From NCBI RefSeq assembly GCF_002917105.1, contig NZ_PQFZ01000009.1:62001-126000 (forward strand): a stretch of 64,000 nt of DNA. Reading direction: 5' to 3'. The notes beneath the pieces were generated by a model. That model had not been told where the DNA came from. It worked only from the letters and a program-made list of their open reading frames with translations, and ran no database searches. This DNA comes from Allobosea psychrotolerans. Lineage in GTDB: Bacteria; Pseudomonadota; Alphaproteobacteria; Rhizobiales; Beijerinckiaceae. Positions 10,490-22,072 of the stretch are shown here, piece after piece. Position 1 is the stretch's first letter; each line of letters opens with the position of its first letter. The position numbers and the translations under genes were made by a program.

Positions 10490-11222
10490 CGTTGGCTGCA
10501 AACCGGGCTGTGACCCGGCTGCTACAGCGTAGGGAATGATTGATTCGGATTGCTTGTCAGCAGGATTCTGCAATCTTTCCACGGCTTTGCGGGGTTGACT
10601 CTGGCGGCGCTCTGAGGGCGCAAAATCGACCTCTCCGGCGCTTTTGACCGCGCAGCGAAAGCGCTTATTTTTCATGAGTTTAGCGGGCAAAGGATTTGGC
10701 CCTCGGGATTCCCTCCGACTCTCCTCGGGCGGATCGCGCATTTGGAAAAAAAAGATTCGCCCCCGACGGCATGGGGCATCCGTAAAGAAAATCTTAAGTT
10801 CCACAACCAATTGCGCGGTGAATGCCGGTAGGTCAGGACCCCCGTTCCGGGCCTCGACTCTCGGAAGCCGGCTGAAGGGGATGTTGATCCCTTTCGAGAG
10901 CGCCCTGTAAGGTCATTTTCATCGCCGGGCGGACAGCAATGGCCACCGGGGATTTCCATAAGAAATGAGAGTGTTTTGGCTCGCAACCTAAGGGGGGTTG
11001 GAGGATGCGGCTCTTTGTCTTGTCAGGTTGAGATGAAGTGCGGCTTCGTCTCACGGCGGGCTTTCCAAGCGTAATCGACAAGAGCGAAGGCAGGTCCCCT
11101 GCGAGCGCGCAGCGTTCGTGGGAAGCCTGATCTATCGACCGGACAGTAGCGCCGGCGAGGCTGCCGCATTGCGGCGGTTCTCGCTCACGCGCGCCAAATT
11201 TTTCAAGAACGGGGCAACACAC
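10490..11222. other. Long non-coding leader between rpsT and dnaA
   Basis: About 730 bp without a convincing gene. It contains two AT-richer stretches (around 10741-10756 and 10785-10812), a dense set of GANTC sites (annotated separately) and no sequence within two mismatches of the DnaA box TTATCCACA on either strand. The best partial matches are near 10573-10581 and 10798-10806, each with three mismatches. It therefore looks like a long dnaA promoter and leader region; an origin of replication here is not supported by what can be seen. Confidence 0.6.
10542..10860. promoter_or_regulatory. Cluster of seven GANTC (CcrM methylation) sites upstream of dnaA
   Basis: GANTC occurs at 10542, 10564, 10597, 10707, 10717, 10754 and 10856 (first base of each), seven sites in 319 bp, where roughly one would be expected from base composition. 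In Caulobacter, CcrM methylates GANTC and the methylation state controls dnaA transcription. A similar arrangement is inferred here. Sites at 10707 and 10717 are only ten bases apart. Confidence 0.7.
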
Positions 11223-12746
11223 ATGTTTGAACGGCAGGAGACGGCGGAAGCGATCGAGGCAGTGGCGGCGCCACTTCCTTTGGTTGCGGCCACGATCACG
11301 GAGACGACAGCCCCCCTGCAGGGTTCGCTCGGGGAGGCCTGGGATCGCGTTCGCCGCCGCCTGCGTGCGGAGCTTGGCGAGGACGTGTTCTCGAGCTGGT
11401 TCGCCCGGGTCGAGATCGGCGGGCTCGTCGACAGCGTCGCCTACCTGACCGTGCCGACCCGTTTTCTGAAGAGCTGGCTCGAGGCGCATTACGCCGAGCG
11501 CCTTCAGGTCAATTGCGAGGCCGAACTCGGCGCTGTGAACGGCGTCATCCTGTCCGTCCGCCAGGTATCGCGTGACAATGCGCCGGCCCCGGTGCGGGAG
11601 ACGGTCGCCGCGCGTCCGCGCTCTGCGGTGGCTGCACCCGCGGCGGCTTCCGCCGAGGTCCGCCATGGCGAAACCGCGACGCCGTGCGAGCGCGACATCG
11701 TCGACGCTTGCGGCACGGTGCTCGACCGGCGCCTGACCTTCGAGAACTTCATCGTCGGCAAGTCGAACCAGCTCGCTTTCGCGGCTGCCGAGCGTATCGC
11801 TGCGGCTCCGGCCGGTTCGACGCCCTACAACCCGCTCTACCTTCATGCCGGCGTCGGCTTGGGCAAGACACATCTGCTGCAGGCGATCGCCCAGGAAGCG
11901 CGCCGCCAGGGCAAGCGCGTCGCTTATTTCACCGCCGACCGGTTCATGTACGGCTTCGTCGCCGCGCTGAAATCGCAGACCGCGCTCGCCTTCAAGGAGA
12001 AGTTGCGCGGCATCGACCTGCTCGTGGTCGACGATGTGCAGTTCATCCAGGGCAAGTCGATCCAGCAGGAGTTCGGCCATACGATCAATGCGCTGATCGA
12101 CGCCGGCAAGCAGATCGTCGTGGCCGGTGACAGGCTCGCCAATGACCTCGAGGCCCTCGACGAGCGCATCCGCTCGCGCCTTGGCGGCGGACTCGTGGTC
12201 GAGGTCGGCGATCTCGACGAGACGCTGCGCGGCAAGATCCTCGGCGGCCGGCTGGCGGCGCTGCACGCGGCCCATCCGAATTTCCACGTCAATCCCGATG
12301 TCGTCGCCTATGTCGCTTGCGTCGTCGCCACCAATGGCCGCGATCTCGACGGTGCCGCCAACCGCTTGCTTGCCCATGCCACGCTGTCTGGCCAGGCGGT
12401 CACCCTGGAAACCGCCGAGGCCGCGATCCGCGATCTGGTGCGCACCCGCGAACCGCGCCGCGTCAAGATCGAGGACATCCAGAAGCTGGTCGCGACGCGC
12501 TACAATGTCAGCCGGGCCGATATCCTTTCGGAGCGGCGGACGGCGGCGGTAGTGAAGCCGCGCCAGATCGCGATGTATCTCTCCAAGGCGCTGACCCCGC
12601 GCTCCCTGCCCGAGATCGGTCGCCGTTTCGGCGGGCGCGACCACACCACGGTGCTGCATGCGGTGCGCAAGATCGAAAAGGCGATCACCGAGGATCGCAT
12701 GCTCCATGACGAGGTCGATCTCTTGAAGCGCATGCTGCAGGAGTGA
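11223..12746 (+). CDS. dnaA: Chromosomal replication initiator DnaA
   Basis: The AAA+ initiator that binds DnaA boxes and opens the chromosomal origin. The frame is open from 11118, but the ATG at 11223 gives 507 residues and places domain I (EAWDRVRRRLRAELGEDVF) near the N-terminus, as in relatives. Then come a variable linker rich in Ala and Pro, the AAA+ domain with Walker A GVGLGKTH (about 210-217) and Walker B VVDDVQF, and the domain IV DNA-binding signature GRRFGGRDHTTVLHA near the C-terminus. A roughly 35-residue extension before domain I is somewhat long. Transcription is probably controlled by the GANTC-rich leader. dnaN follows 150 bp downstream. Confidence 0.97.
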   Translation: MFERQETAEAIEAVAAPLPLVAATITETTAPLQGSLGEAWDRVRRRLRAELGEDVFSSWFARVEIGGLVDSVAYLTVPTRFLKSWLEAHYAERLQVNCEAELGAVNGVILSVRQVSRDNAPAPVRETVAARPRSAVAAPAAASAEVRHGETATPCERDIVDACGTVLDRRLTFENFIVGKSNQLAFAAAERIAAAPAGSTPYNPLYLHAGVGLGKTHLLQAIAQEARRQGKRVAYFTADRFMYGFVAALKSQTALAFKEKLRGIDLLVVDDVQFIQGKSIQQEFGHTINALIDAGKQIVVAGDRLANDLEALDERIRSRLGGGLVVEVGDLDETLRGKILGGRLAALHAAHPNFHVNPDVVAYVACVVATNGRDLDGAANRLLAHATLSGQAVTLETAEAAIRDLVRTREPRRVKIEDIQKLVATRYNVSRADILSERRTAAVVKPRQIAMYLSKALTPRSLPEIGRRFGGRDHTTVLHAVRKIEKAITEDRMLHDEVDLLKRMLQE

Positions 12747-12897
12747 GCCGCGGGCATTGAAGCCCCTCCGCCCGCTTTGATTGTGATTGCCGGCGCGCCT
12801 GCCCTTGCGCCGGTGGCGCGCCTCCGGCAATGTCGCGGGCCATTCCGCCGCCCGCGCCTCCTTGGCCGGGCGCAATCACGCCAGAAGACTAAGAGAT

Positions 12898-14013
12898 ATG
12901 AAGGTCACGGTCGAACGTTCCACGCTGCTGAAGTCGCTGGGCCACGTGCATCGCGTGGTGGAGCGCCGCAACACGATCCCGATCCTGTCGAACCTGCTGC
13001 TCAGCGGAGCGGAGGCCGGCCTGAGACTCAAGGCGACCGATCTCGATATCGAGGTCGTGGAAACGATCGCCGCCGATGTCGCCGAGCCCGGCGCGACGAC
13101 CGTCCCGGCCCATACGCTGTACGATATCGTCCGCAAGCTGCCCGACGGCGCGCAGGTCTCGCTCGAGACGACCGGCGAGACCGGGCTGACCTTGCGCTCG
13201 GGCCGCTCGCGCTTCCAGCTCCAGACCTTGCCCGAAAGCGACTTCCCGGACATCACCGCCGGCGAAATGGCGCATCGCTTCGTGCTCCCGGCCGGCGAGT
13301 TCAAGCGCCTGATCGACAAGACGCAGTTCGCGATCTCGACCGAGGAGACGCGCTATTACCTGAACGGCATCTATCTCCACACGCTCGATGTCGAGGGCCG
13401 CAGCCTGCTGCGCGCGGTCGCCACTGATGGCCACCGCCTCGCCCGCGTCGACACCGCAGCGCCGGCCGGCGCTGCCGGCATGCCGGGCGTCATCATCCCG
13501 CGCAAGGCCGTCTCCGAAATCCAGAAACTGCTGGAGGACGGCGAGACCGAAGTGGCGATCGAATTGTCCGCGACCAAGATCCGCGTCGCGACTCAGGCCG
13601 TGGTGCTGACCTCGAAGCTGATCGACGGCACCTTCCCTGATTATCAGCGCGTCATCCCCAGCGGCAACGACAAGCGATTGACCGTCGACAAGGGTGATTT
13701 CGCGGCCTCGGTCGATCGGGTCTCGACGATCTCTTCCGAGCGCGGCCGGGCCGTGAAGCTCTCCATGGCCGATGGCCGCATGACGCTCTCGGTCACCAAT
13801 CCCGATTCCGGCTCGGCGACCGAGGAGATCGAGGTCGACTATGATGCGAGCCCGCTCGATATCGGCTTCAATGCCCGCTATCTCATGGATATCGCCGCCC
13901 AGCTCGATGGCGATACGGCCCTGCTCAAGCTGGCCGATCCCGGCTCGCCGACCGTGATCCAGGACCGCGAAGGAGCGTCTGCGCTCTATGTGCTGATGCC
14001 GATGCGGGTTTAG
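12898..14013 (+). CDS. dnaN: DNA polymerase III subunit beta (sliding clamp)
   Basis: The ring-shaped processivity clamp of the replicative polymerase. The 371-residue protein starting MKVTVERSTLLKSLGHVHRVVERRNTIPIL has the expected three-domain clamp length and ends with the conserved C-terminal ALYVLMPMRV. The frame is open from 12787, but the ATG at 12898 matches the family start; the extra 37 codons upstream are low-complexity Arg/Ala shadow sequence. It sits between dnaA and recF in the classical order, with recF starting 15 bp after its stop. Confidence 0.97.
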   Translation: MKVTVERSTLLKSLGHVHRVVERRNTIPILSNLLLSGAEAGLRLKATDLDIEVVETIAADVAEPGATTVPAHTLYDIVRKLPDGAQVSLETTGETGLTLRSGRSRFQLQTLPESDFPDITAGEMAHRFVLPAGEFKRLIDKTQFAISTEETRYYLNGIYLHTLDVEGRSLLRAVATDGHRLARVDTAAPAGAAGMPGVIIPRKAVSEIQKLLEDGETEVAIELSATKIRVATQAVVLTSKLIDGTFPDYQRVIPSGNDKRLTVDKGDFAASVDRVSTISSERGRAVKLSMADGRMTLSVTNPDSGSATEEIEVDYDASPLDIGFNARYLMDIAAQLDGDTALLKLADPGSPTVIQDREGASALYVLMPMRV

Positions 14014-14028
14014 GCGGCGTTCAGCGCC

Positions 14029-15156
14029 GTGACCGCTGTCGCGCGCCTGATCCTCCAGGATTTCCGTTCCTATGAGGCCCTCGATCTGACGATCGAGGGC
14101 CAAATCGTTGCGCTCGTCGGCGAGAACGGGGCAGGCAAGACCAATCTGCTGGAAGCGCTTTCGCTGTTCGCGCCCGGGCGCGGCCTGCGCCGCGTCGACC
14201 TTGCCGACATGGCGCGCCAGGGCGGGCCCGGCTCTTTCGCGGTCTCGATCGCGCTCGCCGAAGACGGGCCGCGCTTAGGTCTGGGGCTGACCGAGCGCGA
14301 CGGCGAGGGCAAGCGCAGCCGCCTCTCGCGCATAGACGGTGTCCCGGTCGGCTCGGCGCTGGCCTTCAGCGAGCATGTGCGCCTGGTCTGGCTGACGCCG
14401 GATGTCGACGGGCTGTTCAGGGGTGCCGCCGGCGACCGCCGCCGCTTTCTCGACCGGCTGGTGCTGGCCGTCGACCCGACGCATGCGACCCGCTCGAACG
14501 CGCTGGAACGCGCCTTGCGCTCGCGCAACCGCATCCTCGAGGAGACGCCGCATCAGACGCAATGGCTCGACGCCGTCGAGCGCGAGGTCGCCGAGCTCGG
14601 CGTCGCGGTCGCGGCCGCGCGCGCCGAGACGGTGGCGCGATTGAGCGCGATCATCGCGGAAACCCGCGACGACGCCTCACCCTTCCCCTATGCGGCGCTG
14701 GCGCTGGCGGGCGAGCTCGACACTCTGGTGGCGCAGCTGCCGGCGCTCGATGCGGAGGACGCTTACCGGTCCCTGCTGCGCCAAGGCCGGGCTCGCGACC
14801 GCGCCGCCGGGCGAACGCTGATCGGGCCGCAGGCCTCGGATCTCGAAGTCCGCCATGCGCCCAAGGACATCCCCGCCGAGCTGGGGTCAACCGGCGAGCA
14901 GAAGGCGCTCCTGATCGGCCTCGTGCTCGCCCATGCCAGGCTGGTCGCGGCGATGAGCGGCATTGCCCCGCTCGTGCTGCTGGACGAGATCGCCGCCCAT
15001 CTCGATCCGCGCCGGCGGGCGGCGCTCTACGACGCCTTGCTCGCGCTCGGCTGCCAGGTCTGGATGACCGGCGCCGACCCGGCGCTGTTCACTGACCTGC
15101 CGGATGGTTCCCAGCGGATCAGGGTCGAAGCCGGCCGGGCGTTGCCCATGGCGTGA
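14029..15156 (+). CDS. recF: DNA replication and repair protein RecF
   Basis: An SMC-like ATPase that helps load RecA at gaps in single-stranded DNA together with RecO and RecR. The 375-residue protein begins at GTG 14029, 15 bp after dnaN. Seen in sequence: Walker A GENGAGKTNLLEAL near residues 31-44, the RecF motif GDRRRFLDRLV, the ABC-type signature STGEQKALLIGLVLAHA and Walker B LVLLDEIAAHLDP followed by WMTGAD. Length is normal for the family. In many bacteria gyrB follows recF directly; here about 4.3 kb and three other genes intervene. Confidence 0.96.
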   Translation: MTAVARLILQDFRSYEALDLTIEGQIVALVGENGAGKTNLLEALSLFAPGRGLRRVDLADMARQGGPGSFAVSIALAEDGPRLGLGLTERDGEGKRSRLSRIDGVPVGSALAFSEHVRLVWLTPDVDGLFRGAAGDRRRFLDRLVLAVDPTHATRSNALERALRSRNRILEETPHQTQWLDAVEREVAELGVAVAAARAETVARLSAIIAETRDDASPFPYAALALAGELDTLVAQLPALDAEDAYRSLLRQGRARDRAAGRTLIGPQASDLEVRHAPKDIPAELGSTGEQKALLIGLVLAHARLVAAMSGIAPLVLLDEIAAHLDPRRRAALYDALLALGCQVWMTGADPALFTDLPDGSQRIRVEAGRALPMA

Positions 15157-15249
15157 TCGAGATCAGACGTGCAAATTGTGATCGGCGTGGCGATGATTGC
15201 GCCTTGGGGAGCGTTCCTCGCCTGCAAGGACGTGCGCAAGTCTCGGTTC

Positions 15250-15290
15250 CAGAGCGTTGTCGAGCGAGGTGGACACCTGTCTGCGGATAC
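15250..15290. repeat. Degenerate half-copy of dispersed repeat family A
   Basis: The segment starting AGAGCGTTGTCGAGCGAGGT matches, with few changes, one half of the complete copy at 5684-5737 read on the other strand (AGAGCATTTTCGAGCGAAGT), and continues GGACAC against GGACAT. The second arm is missing. It lies in the 200-bp gap between recF and the chemotaxis receptor gene. Confidence 0.55.
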
Positions 15291-15359
15291 GGCAAAGCCG
15301 TCGTCATGCTGGCTGGGGCCGCGCCTCATGGTTGATGGGCGGTTAACCATTCGGCGCTA

Positions 15360-16697
15360 ATGTCATGGCCCATGCAGCCATCCCCGAACATGTTCTCTGC
15401 GTCGGAGAAGGAGATTGCGAGCCGTCTGCTCGCGCTCCTCGCACCGTATTTCGATGCCTCGATCGAGAAGCTCTACAGTTCGACCTTCGGCCGCGACAAG
15501 CTTAACCAGGATCGCCAGCTCCATCGTGACGAGCAGGCCAAATACCGGCTGCTTTTCGCCCTGCAATTCGATGCCGATTACATTGCCGCCAAGCGGCGCA
15601 TCGTCAGCCGGGCCAACCAGCACGACATCACCTTGGCGGACTATCCGCTGTTCTTCCTTGAGGATTTCTCCAACTTCCTGTCAGTCATTTTCGCGCGCTG
15701 GAAGCGGCGCTGGGGGCCGGTCGACGAGGCGCTGCGCGTGTTCTGCAAATTGATGCTGACCGACATTGCCTATTCGATCGCCCGTTTCGACGAGGCGATC
15801 GACCTGCAGACGGGCGAGCGCCTCAAGCTGGTCGAACAGGCATTTCGCAGCGGCATCGCCGAGCGCATCTCGGCGATCGAGGTCAGCATGGGCGACATTT
15901 CCGGGTTCTCCAGCGAGCTGTCGGCCAAGGCCGGTGAAACCCTGTCGGCGGTGGCCGAGACCCAGCGCAAGCCCGAGCAGGTGGCGGCCTCCGTAGCCGA
16001 GATCGTCTCCGCCACGCGTGCCTTCGGCGCGTCCTGCGCCGAGATCACCGTCGAGACCGCAACCTCCAGCCAGGCCGCGGATGAGGCTGGGGCGGACTGC
16101 GAGGGGATCGCCAGCAATGTCGCCATGCTCCGGCAGGCCAATGGCCGTATCGGCAGCGTGGTCGAACTGATCCGTAATCTCGCGGCGCAAACCAATTTGC
16201 TGGCGCTCAATGCCACCATCGAGGCCGCCCGCGCGGGCGAGGCCGGGCGCGGCTTTGCGGTTGTCGCCGCCGAGGTGAAATCCCTCGCGACGGCGACCAA
16301 CAGCGCCACGGAGACCATTCGTCAGGGCATCGACGAAGTGGTCAATGCGAGTCTCGCCATCGATGAAGCCGTTGCCCAGCTCGGCAGCACCATGCAAGCG
16401 ATGCAGGCCAGCGCCCGCCTTGTGGCCGAATCCGCGGCCGGTCAGGCCGGGCGCATCGAAGCCATCGCCGCCCAGGCCGAAGCCTCGTCGCTCGGGGTCG
16501 ATGCAATCGCCCGCCATGCGGCGCTGATCGAGGGGCTTGCCGGAGAGGCTGCGGCGCTCGCTTACCACACCGACGAACGCATAAAGGCAACCTCCCGGCT
16601 GGCCCAGGAACTCGAAAGCTCGATCGCCGTCTTCCTTGGCGAGGTCGCGCAGGTGCGCGCCGACAGGCATCACGCGGTCGTACGCGAAGCGGTCTGA
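15360..16697 (+). CDS. Cytoplasmic methyl-accepting chemotaxis protein with globin-like sensor domain
   Basis: A soluble chemoreceptor of 445 residues with no membrane segment. The C-terminal half has the highly conserved signalling hairpin ([20 protein letters not shown] and [15 protein letters not shown]), which contacts CheA and CheW. The N-terminal roughly 175 residues are helical, with [34 protein letters not shown] and the [18 protein letters not shown] region, which resembles the haem-pocket segment of globin-coupled (HemAT-type) sensors. The histidine there is a candidate haem ligand, although its register is shifted by one residue from the usual His-x-x-Ile-Gly-Leu pattern. An aerotaxis or gas-sensing role is therefore inferred. 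The ATG overlaps a TAA and is preceded by no strong ribosome site; Met5 or Met11 are alternatives. Confidence 0.8.
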   Translation: MSWPMQPSPNMFSASEKEIASRLLALLAPYFDASIEKLYSSTFGRDKLNQDRQLHRDEQAKYRLLFALQFDADYIAAKRRIVSRANQHDITLADYPLFFLEDFSNFLSVIFARWKRRWGPVDEALRVFCKLMLTDIAYSIARFDEAIDLQTGERLKLVEQAFRSGIAERISAIEVSMGDISGFSSELSAKAGETLSAVAETQRKPEQVAASVAEIVSATRAFGASCAEITVETATSSQAADEAGADCEGIASNVAMLRQANGRIGSVVELIRNLAAQTNLLALNATIEAARAGEAGRGFAVVAAEVKSLATATNSATETIRQGIDEVVNASLAIDEAVAQLGSTMQAMQASARLVAESAAGQAGRIEAIAAQAEASSLGVDAIARHAALIEGLAGEAAALAYHTDERIKATSRLAQELESSIAVFLGEVAQVRADRHHAVVREAV

Positions 16698-16782
16698 TCG
16701 ATCAGACCACGCAATGCGATGGGACCGGATGCGGCAAGGCTGCTAACCTCGGGGCGCCATCACGATAAGCGGTCGCGCGCCC

Positions 16783-17397
16783 ATGGATTTTTCCAGCCTT
16801 CTGATTTTCGCCGGTGTCTATTTCCTCGCCGTCGCCTCGCCGGGGCCGAGCATTGCGGCGCTGGTGGCGCGCTCGCTCGCCACCGGCTTTCGCCGCTCGC
16901 TGCCTTTCGCGGCCGGCATCGTCGCGGGCGATCTGATCTGGCTCTCGCTGACCGCGCTCGGGCTCGCCGTGCTGATGCAGAGCTTCCACGGGCTGTTCGT
17001 CGCGATCAAATATGCCGGCTGCGCCTATCTGCTCTATCTCGCCTTCAGGCTGTGGAGAGCGCCCGCGGGAGCGCTGGAGCAGGCTCCGGCGGCGCGCGGC
17101 GAAGGCTGGCGCCTGTTCCTGGGCGGCATCACGCTGACGATGGGCAATCCCAAAGTCATCGTCTTCTTCCTGTCGATCCTGCCGCTGGTCGTCGACCTCT
17201 CCGCCCTGACGCCGCTCGCCTTCGCTGAGATCGCGGCGCTGATCACGGCGATCATCGGTTCGACCCTGATCGCCTACGCCTATGCGGCCGATCGGGCGCG
17301 GCGGCTGGTGGCGAGCCCACGCGCGCTGCGCAGGATCAACCGATTGACCGGCGGCGTCATGGCGGGGGCCGCCGCCGCCATTGCCATGCGCGGCTGA
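16783..17397 (+). CDS. LysE-family amino acid exporter
   Basis: A 204-residue membrane protein of the LysE/RhtB translocator family, with about six hydrophobic segments. Diagnostic features are the N-terminal ASPGPSIAALVARSLATG, FAAGIVAGDLIWLSLTALG, KYAGCAYLLYLAFRLWR and the central GGITLTMGNPKVIVFFLSILP. Members export amino acids or derivatives such as lysine, threonine or homoserine lactone; the substrate here is not predictable. The start at ATG 16783 gives the family-typical N-terminus. A very short hydrophobic open frame begins seven bases after its stop. Confidence 0.88.
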   Translation: MDFSSLLIFAGVYFLAVASPGPSIAALVARSLATGFRRSLPFAAGIVAGDLIWLSLTALGLAVLMQSFHGLFVAIKYAGCAYLLYLAFRLWRAPAGALEQAPAARGEGWRLFLGGITLTMGNPKVIVFFLSILPLVVDLSALTPLAFAEIAALITAIIGSTLIAYAYAADRARRLVASPRALRRINRLTGGVMAGAAAAIAMRG

Positions 17398-17403
17398 ACC
17401 TCC

Positions 17404-17505
17404 GTGCTGCTGCTGGCGGCGGCCTTGCTCGATCTCGGCTTCGCGCTGTTCCATGCGGCCTTCGCCCTGGCCGCCGCGCTTCATCTGTTGGCCGGGCTGT
17501 CCTGA
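17404..17505 (+). CDS. Possible small hydrophobic peptide (33 residues)
   Basis: A GTG-initiated frame starts seven bases after the LysE-family stop and encodes 33 residues that are almost entirely Ala, Leu and Phe with two His and one Asp (VLLLAAALLDLGFALFHAAF and onward), ending at TGA 17503-17505. The sequence would make a single membrane helix. The CTCC before GTG is not a ribosome binding site, so translation would depend on coupling to the upstream gene. It could also be a remnant of a longer membrane protein or chance. Weakly supported. Confidence 0.2.
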   Translation: MLLLAAALLDLGFALFHAAFALAAALHLLAGLS

Positions 17506-17544
17506 GGCTGGCAATCCGCGCGGCGGTCGGGCACACCACTCGTC

Positions 17545-19380
17545 ATGCCGCAATCCCGCGAATCAGACGCCCGCGCGATCCTCAAATCCGTCTTCGGCTA
17601 TGACGAATTCCGTCCCGGCCAATGGGAGGTGATCGCGGCCGCCCTTGCCGGCGAAGACGTCTTCGCCGTGATGCCGACGGGCTCGGGCAAATCGATGTGC
17701 TATCAGCTCCCGGCGCTGGTCGCGGGTGGTCTGACGCTGGTGGTCTCGCCATTGATCGCGCTGATGCGCGACCAGGTCGGGCAATTGACGCGGGCCGGCG
17801 TCGCCGCCGCCTCGCTCAACTCGATGAACAGCGAAACGGAAGCCACTGAAGCCTGGGGCAAGCTCAATGCCGGCGAATTGCGCCTGCTCTTCGTTTCGCC
17901 GGAGCGCTTGGCGGGCGAGGGGCTGGTCTCGCGCCTGCGCCGGCTCGGCGTGACCCGGCTCGCCATCGACGAGGCGCATTGCGTCTCGCAATGGGGCCAT
18001 GATTTCCGCCCTGAATATCGCCTTCTCGCCAAGGCGCGCGAGGCTCTGGGCGGCGTGCCGGTGACGGCCCTGACCGCGACCGCCGACCGGCAGACGCGCG
18101 AGGACATCGCCCAGCAGCTCTTTCCCAGGCCCCCGCACAGCGTCGTCCACTCCTTCGACCGCCCGAATCTGAAGCTCGCCTTCGCGCCCAAGGACCAGCC
18201 CAAGCGCCAGATCGCCGAGTTCCTGACGCGCCATCGTGGCGGCAGCGGCATCGTCTACTGCTCCTCGCGCGGCCGCACCGAGCGCTTGAGCGAGGGCCTG
18301 CGCGAGAAGGGCTACAATGCGCTGCCCTATCATGCGGGCATGGAGCAGGGCCTGCGCAACCGCAATCAGGACATCTTCCTGCAGGAGGACGGCGTCGTCG
18401 TCTGCGCCACCATCGCCTTCGGCATGGGCATCAACAAGCCCGATGTCCGCTTCGTCGTCCATGCCGACATGCCGGGCTCGATCGAGGGCTATTACCAGGA
18501 GATCGGCCGCGCCGGCCGCGATGGCCTGCCTGCCGACACGCTGACCCTCTACGGCATCGAGGACATGGCGCTGCGCCGCCGCCAGATCGAGGAGAAGGCG
18601 GTCGAGGACGAGCGCCGCCGGATCGAGCACAAGCGCCTGAACGCCATGATCGACCTGTGCGAATCCGCACTTTGCCGCAGGAGCGCGCTGCTCGCCTATT
18701 TCGGCGAGGAGACGCAGACCTGCCGGCATGGCAACGCGCCGATCCGCTGCGATCTCTGCGGCGGCGAAGCCGAGTTGACCGACGCCACGCTCGATGCGCG
18801 AAAGCTGCTCTCGGCGGTGGCGCGCTCGGGCCAGCGCTTCGGCGCAGGCCATCTCGCCGACATCCTGACCGGCACCATGTCCGAGACCATCCGCCGCCAG
18901 AACCATGATGGGCTGAAGACCTTCGGTGTCGGCCAGGACAAGCCCAAGAGCGCCTGGACCGCATTGACGCGAAAACTCTTCGCCGCCGGCGCCCTGGCCG
19001 AGGCCAGCGTCGAGCATGGCGGCTTCTGCCTGACCCCGAGGGGCGAGGATATCCTGTTCGGCCGCGAGGCGATCGCGCTTCGGGCCGATCTCCATGCCGA
19101 TCGCCGGACGCGTCGCGCCGGGCGCGAGGCGGCCCGCGCCGACGGGCTCGACGAGGGCACGGCCGGGCTGTTCGAGCATCTCAGGCAGCTGCGTCTGTCG
19201 ATCGCCCGCGAGGAGGGTGTCGCGGCCTACATCATCTTCACCGACCGCACCCTGATCGCGATGGCGCGCGAGCGGCCGCTCGGCCTGGAGGCGATGCGCG
19301 CGATCGAAGGCGTCGGCGAGCGCAAGCTCGCGCAATATGGCGAGGCCTTCCTGGAGGCGATCGCGGGGTTTGCGGGCTGA
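17545..19380 (+). CDS. recQ: ATP-dependent DNA helicase RecQ
   Basis: A 3'-to-5' DNA helicase of 611 residues involved in recombination and fork repair. Order of domains: helicase core with motif 0 FRPGQWEVI, Walker A PTGSGKSM (44-51), DEAH at 142-145 within DEAHCVSQWGHDFRPEY, and motif VI YYQEIGRAGRDG. A zinc-binding RQC region follows, then a C-terminal HRDC domain (from about residue 535). The zinc cysteines are unusual in spacing: after CRRSALLAYFGEE the second cysteine is followed by eight residues (RHGNAPIR) before the CDLC pair, where E. coli RecQ has two. The start at ATG 17545 fits the family N-terminus. gyrB follows 120 bp downstream. Confidence 0.95.
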   Translation: MPQSRESDARAILKSVFGYDEFRPGQWEVIAAALAGEDVFAVMPTGSGKSMCYQLPALVAGGLTLVVSPLIALMRDQVGQLTRAGVAAASLNSMNSETEATEAWGKLNAGELRLLFVSPERLAGEGLVSRLRRLGVTRLAIDEAHCVSQWGHDFRPEYRLLAKAREALGGVPVTALTATADRQTREDIAQQLFPRPPHSVVHSFDRPNLKLAFAPKDQPKRQIAEFLTRHRGGSGIVYCSSRGRTERLSEGLREKGYNALPYHAGMEQGLRNRNQDIFLQEDGVVVCATIAFGMGINKPDVRFVVHADMPGSIEGYYQEIGRAGRDGLPADTLTLYGIEDMALRRRQIEEKAVEDERRRIEHKRLNAMIDLCESALCRRSALLAYFGEETQTCRHGNAPIRCDLCGGEAELTDATLDARKLLSAVARSGQRFGAGHLADILTGTMSETIRRQNHDGLKTFGVGQDKPKSAWTALTRKLFAAGALAEASVEHGGFCLTPRGEDILFGREAIALRADLHADRRTRRAGREAARADGLDEGTAGLFEHLRQLRLSIAREEGVAAYIIFTDRTLIAMARERPLGLEAMRAIEGVGERKLAQYGEAFLEAIAGFAG

Positions 19381-21921
<2,541 letters not shown>

Positions 21922-21965
21922 GCCGCGCTTATCCTACGCTGTCGGCCGACCCACCCTCAAAGGCT

Positions 21966-21997
21966 GCGATCTCCGTGCCATGCGGCAAGGAGATCGC
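21966..21997 (+). terminator. Stem-loop downstream of gyrB
   Basis: A perfect 9-bp inverted repeat, GCGATCTCC (21966-21974) and GGAGATCGC (21989-21997), with a 14-base loop lies 45 bp after the gyrB stop. No T-run follows, so it may be a 3' stabilising structure or Rho-dependent end and not a classical terminator. Confidence 0.4.
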
Positions 21998-22072
21998 GCC
22001 CGGTAGCGCAGCCGGCTCAATCTGGCCTGCCGGAGGGAACTCGAGGGCATGATCGGCAAGTCGTGCCGAAGA

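Noticed and set aside
10490..11222. Possible chromosomal origin next to dnaA
   Set aside because: No DnaA box within two mismatches of TTATCCACA on either strand and no repeated 13-mers. In several alphaproteobacteria the origin is near hemE and not dnaA. Skew analysis of the whole chromosome would decide.
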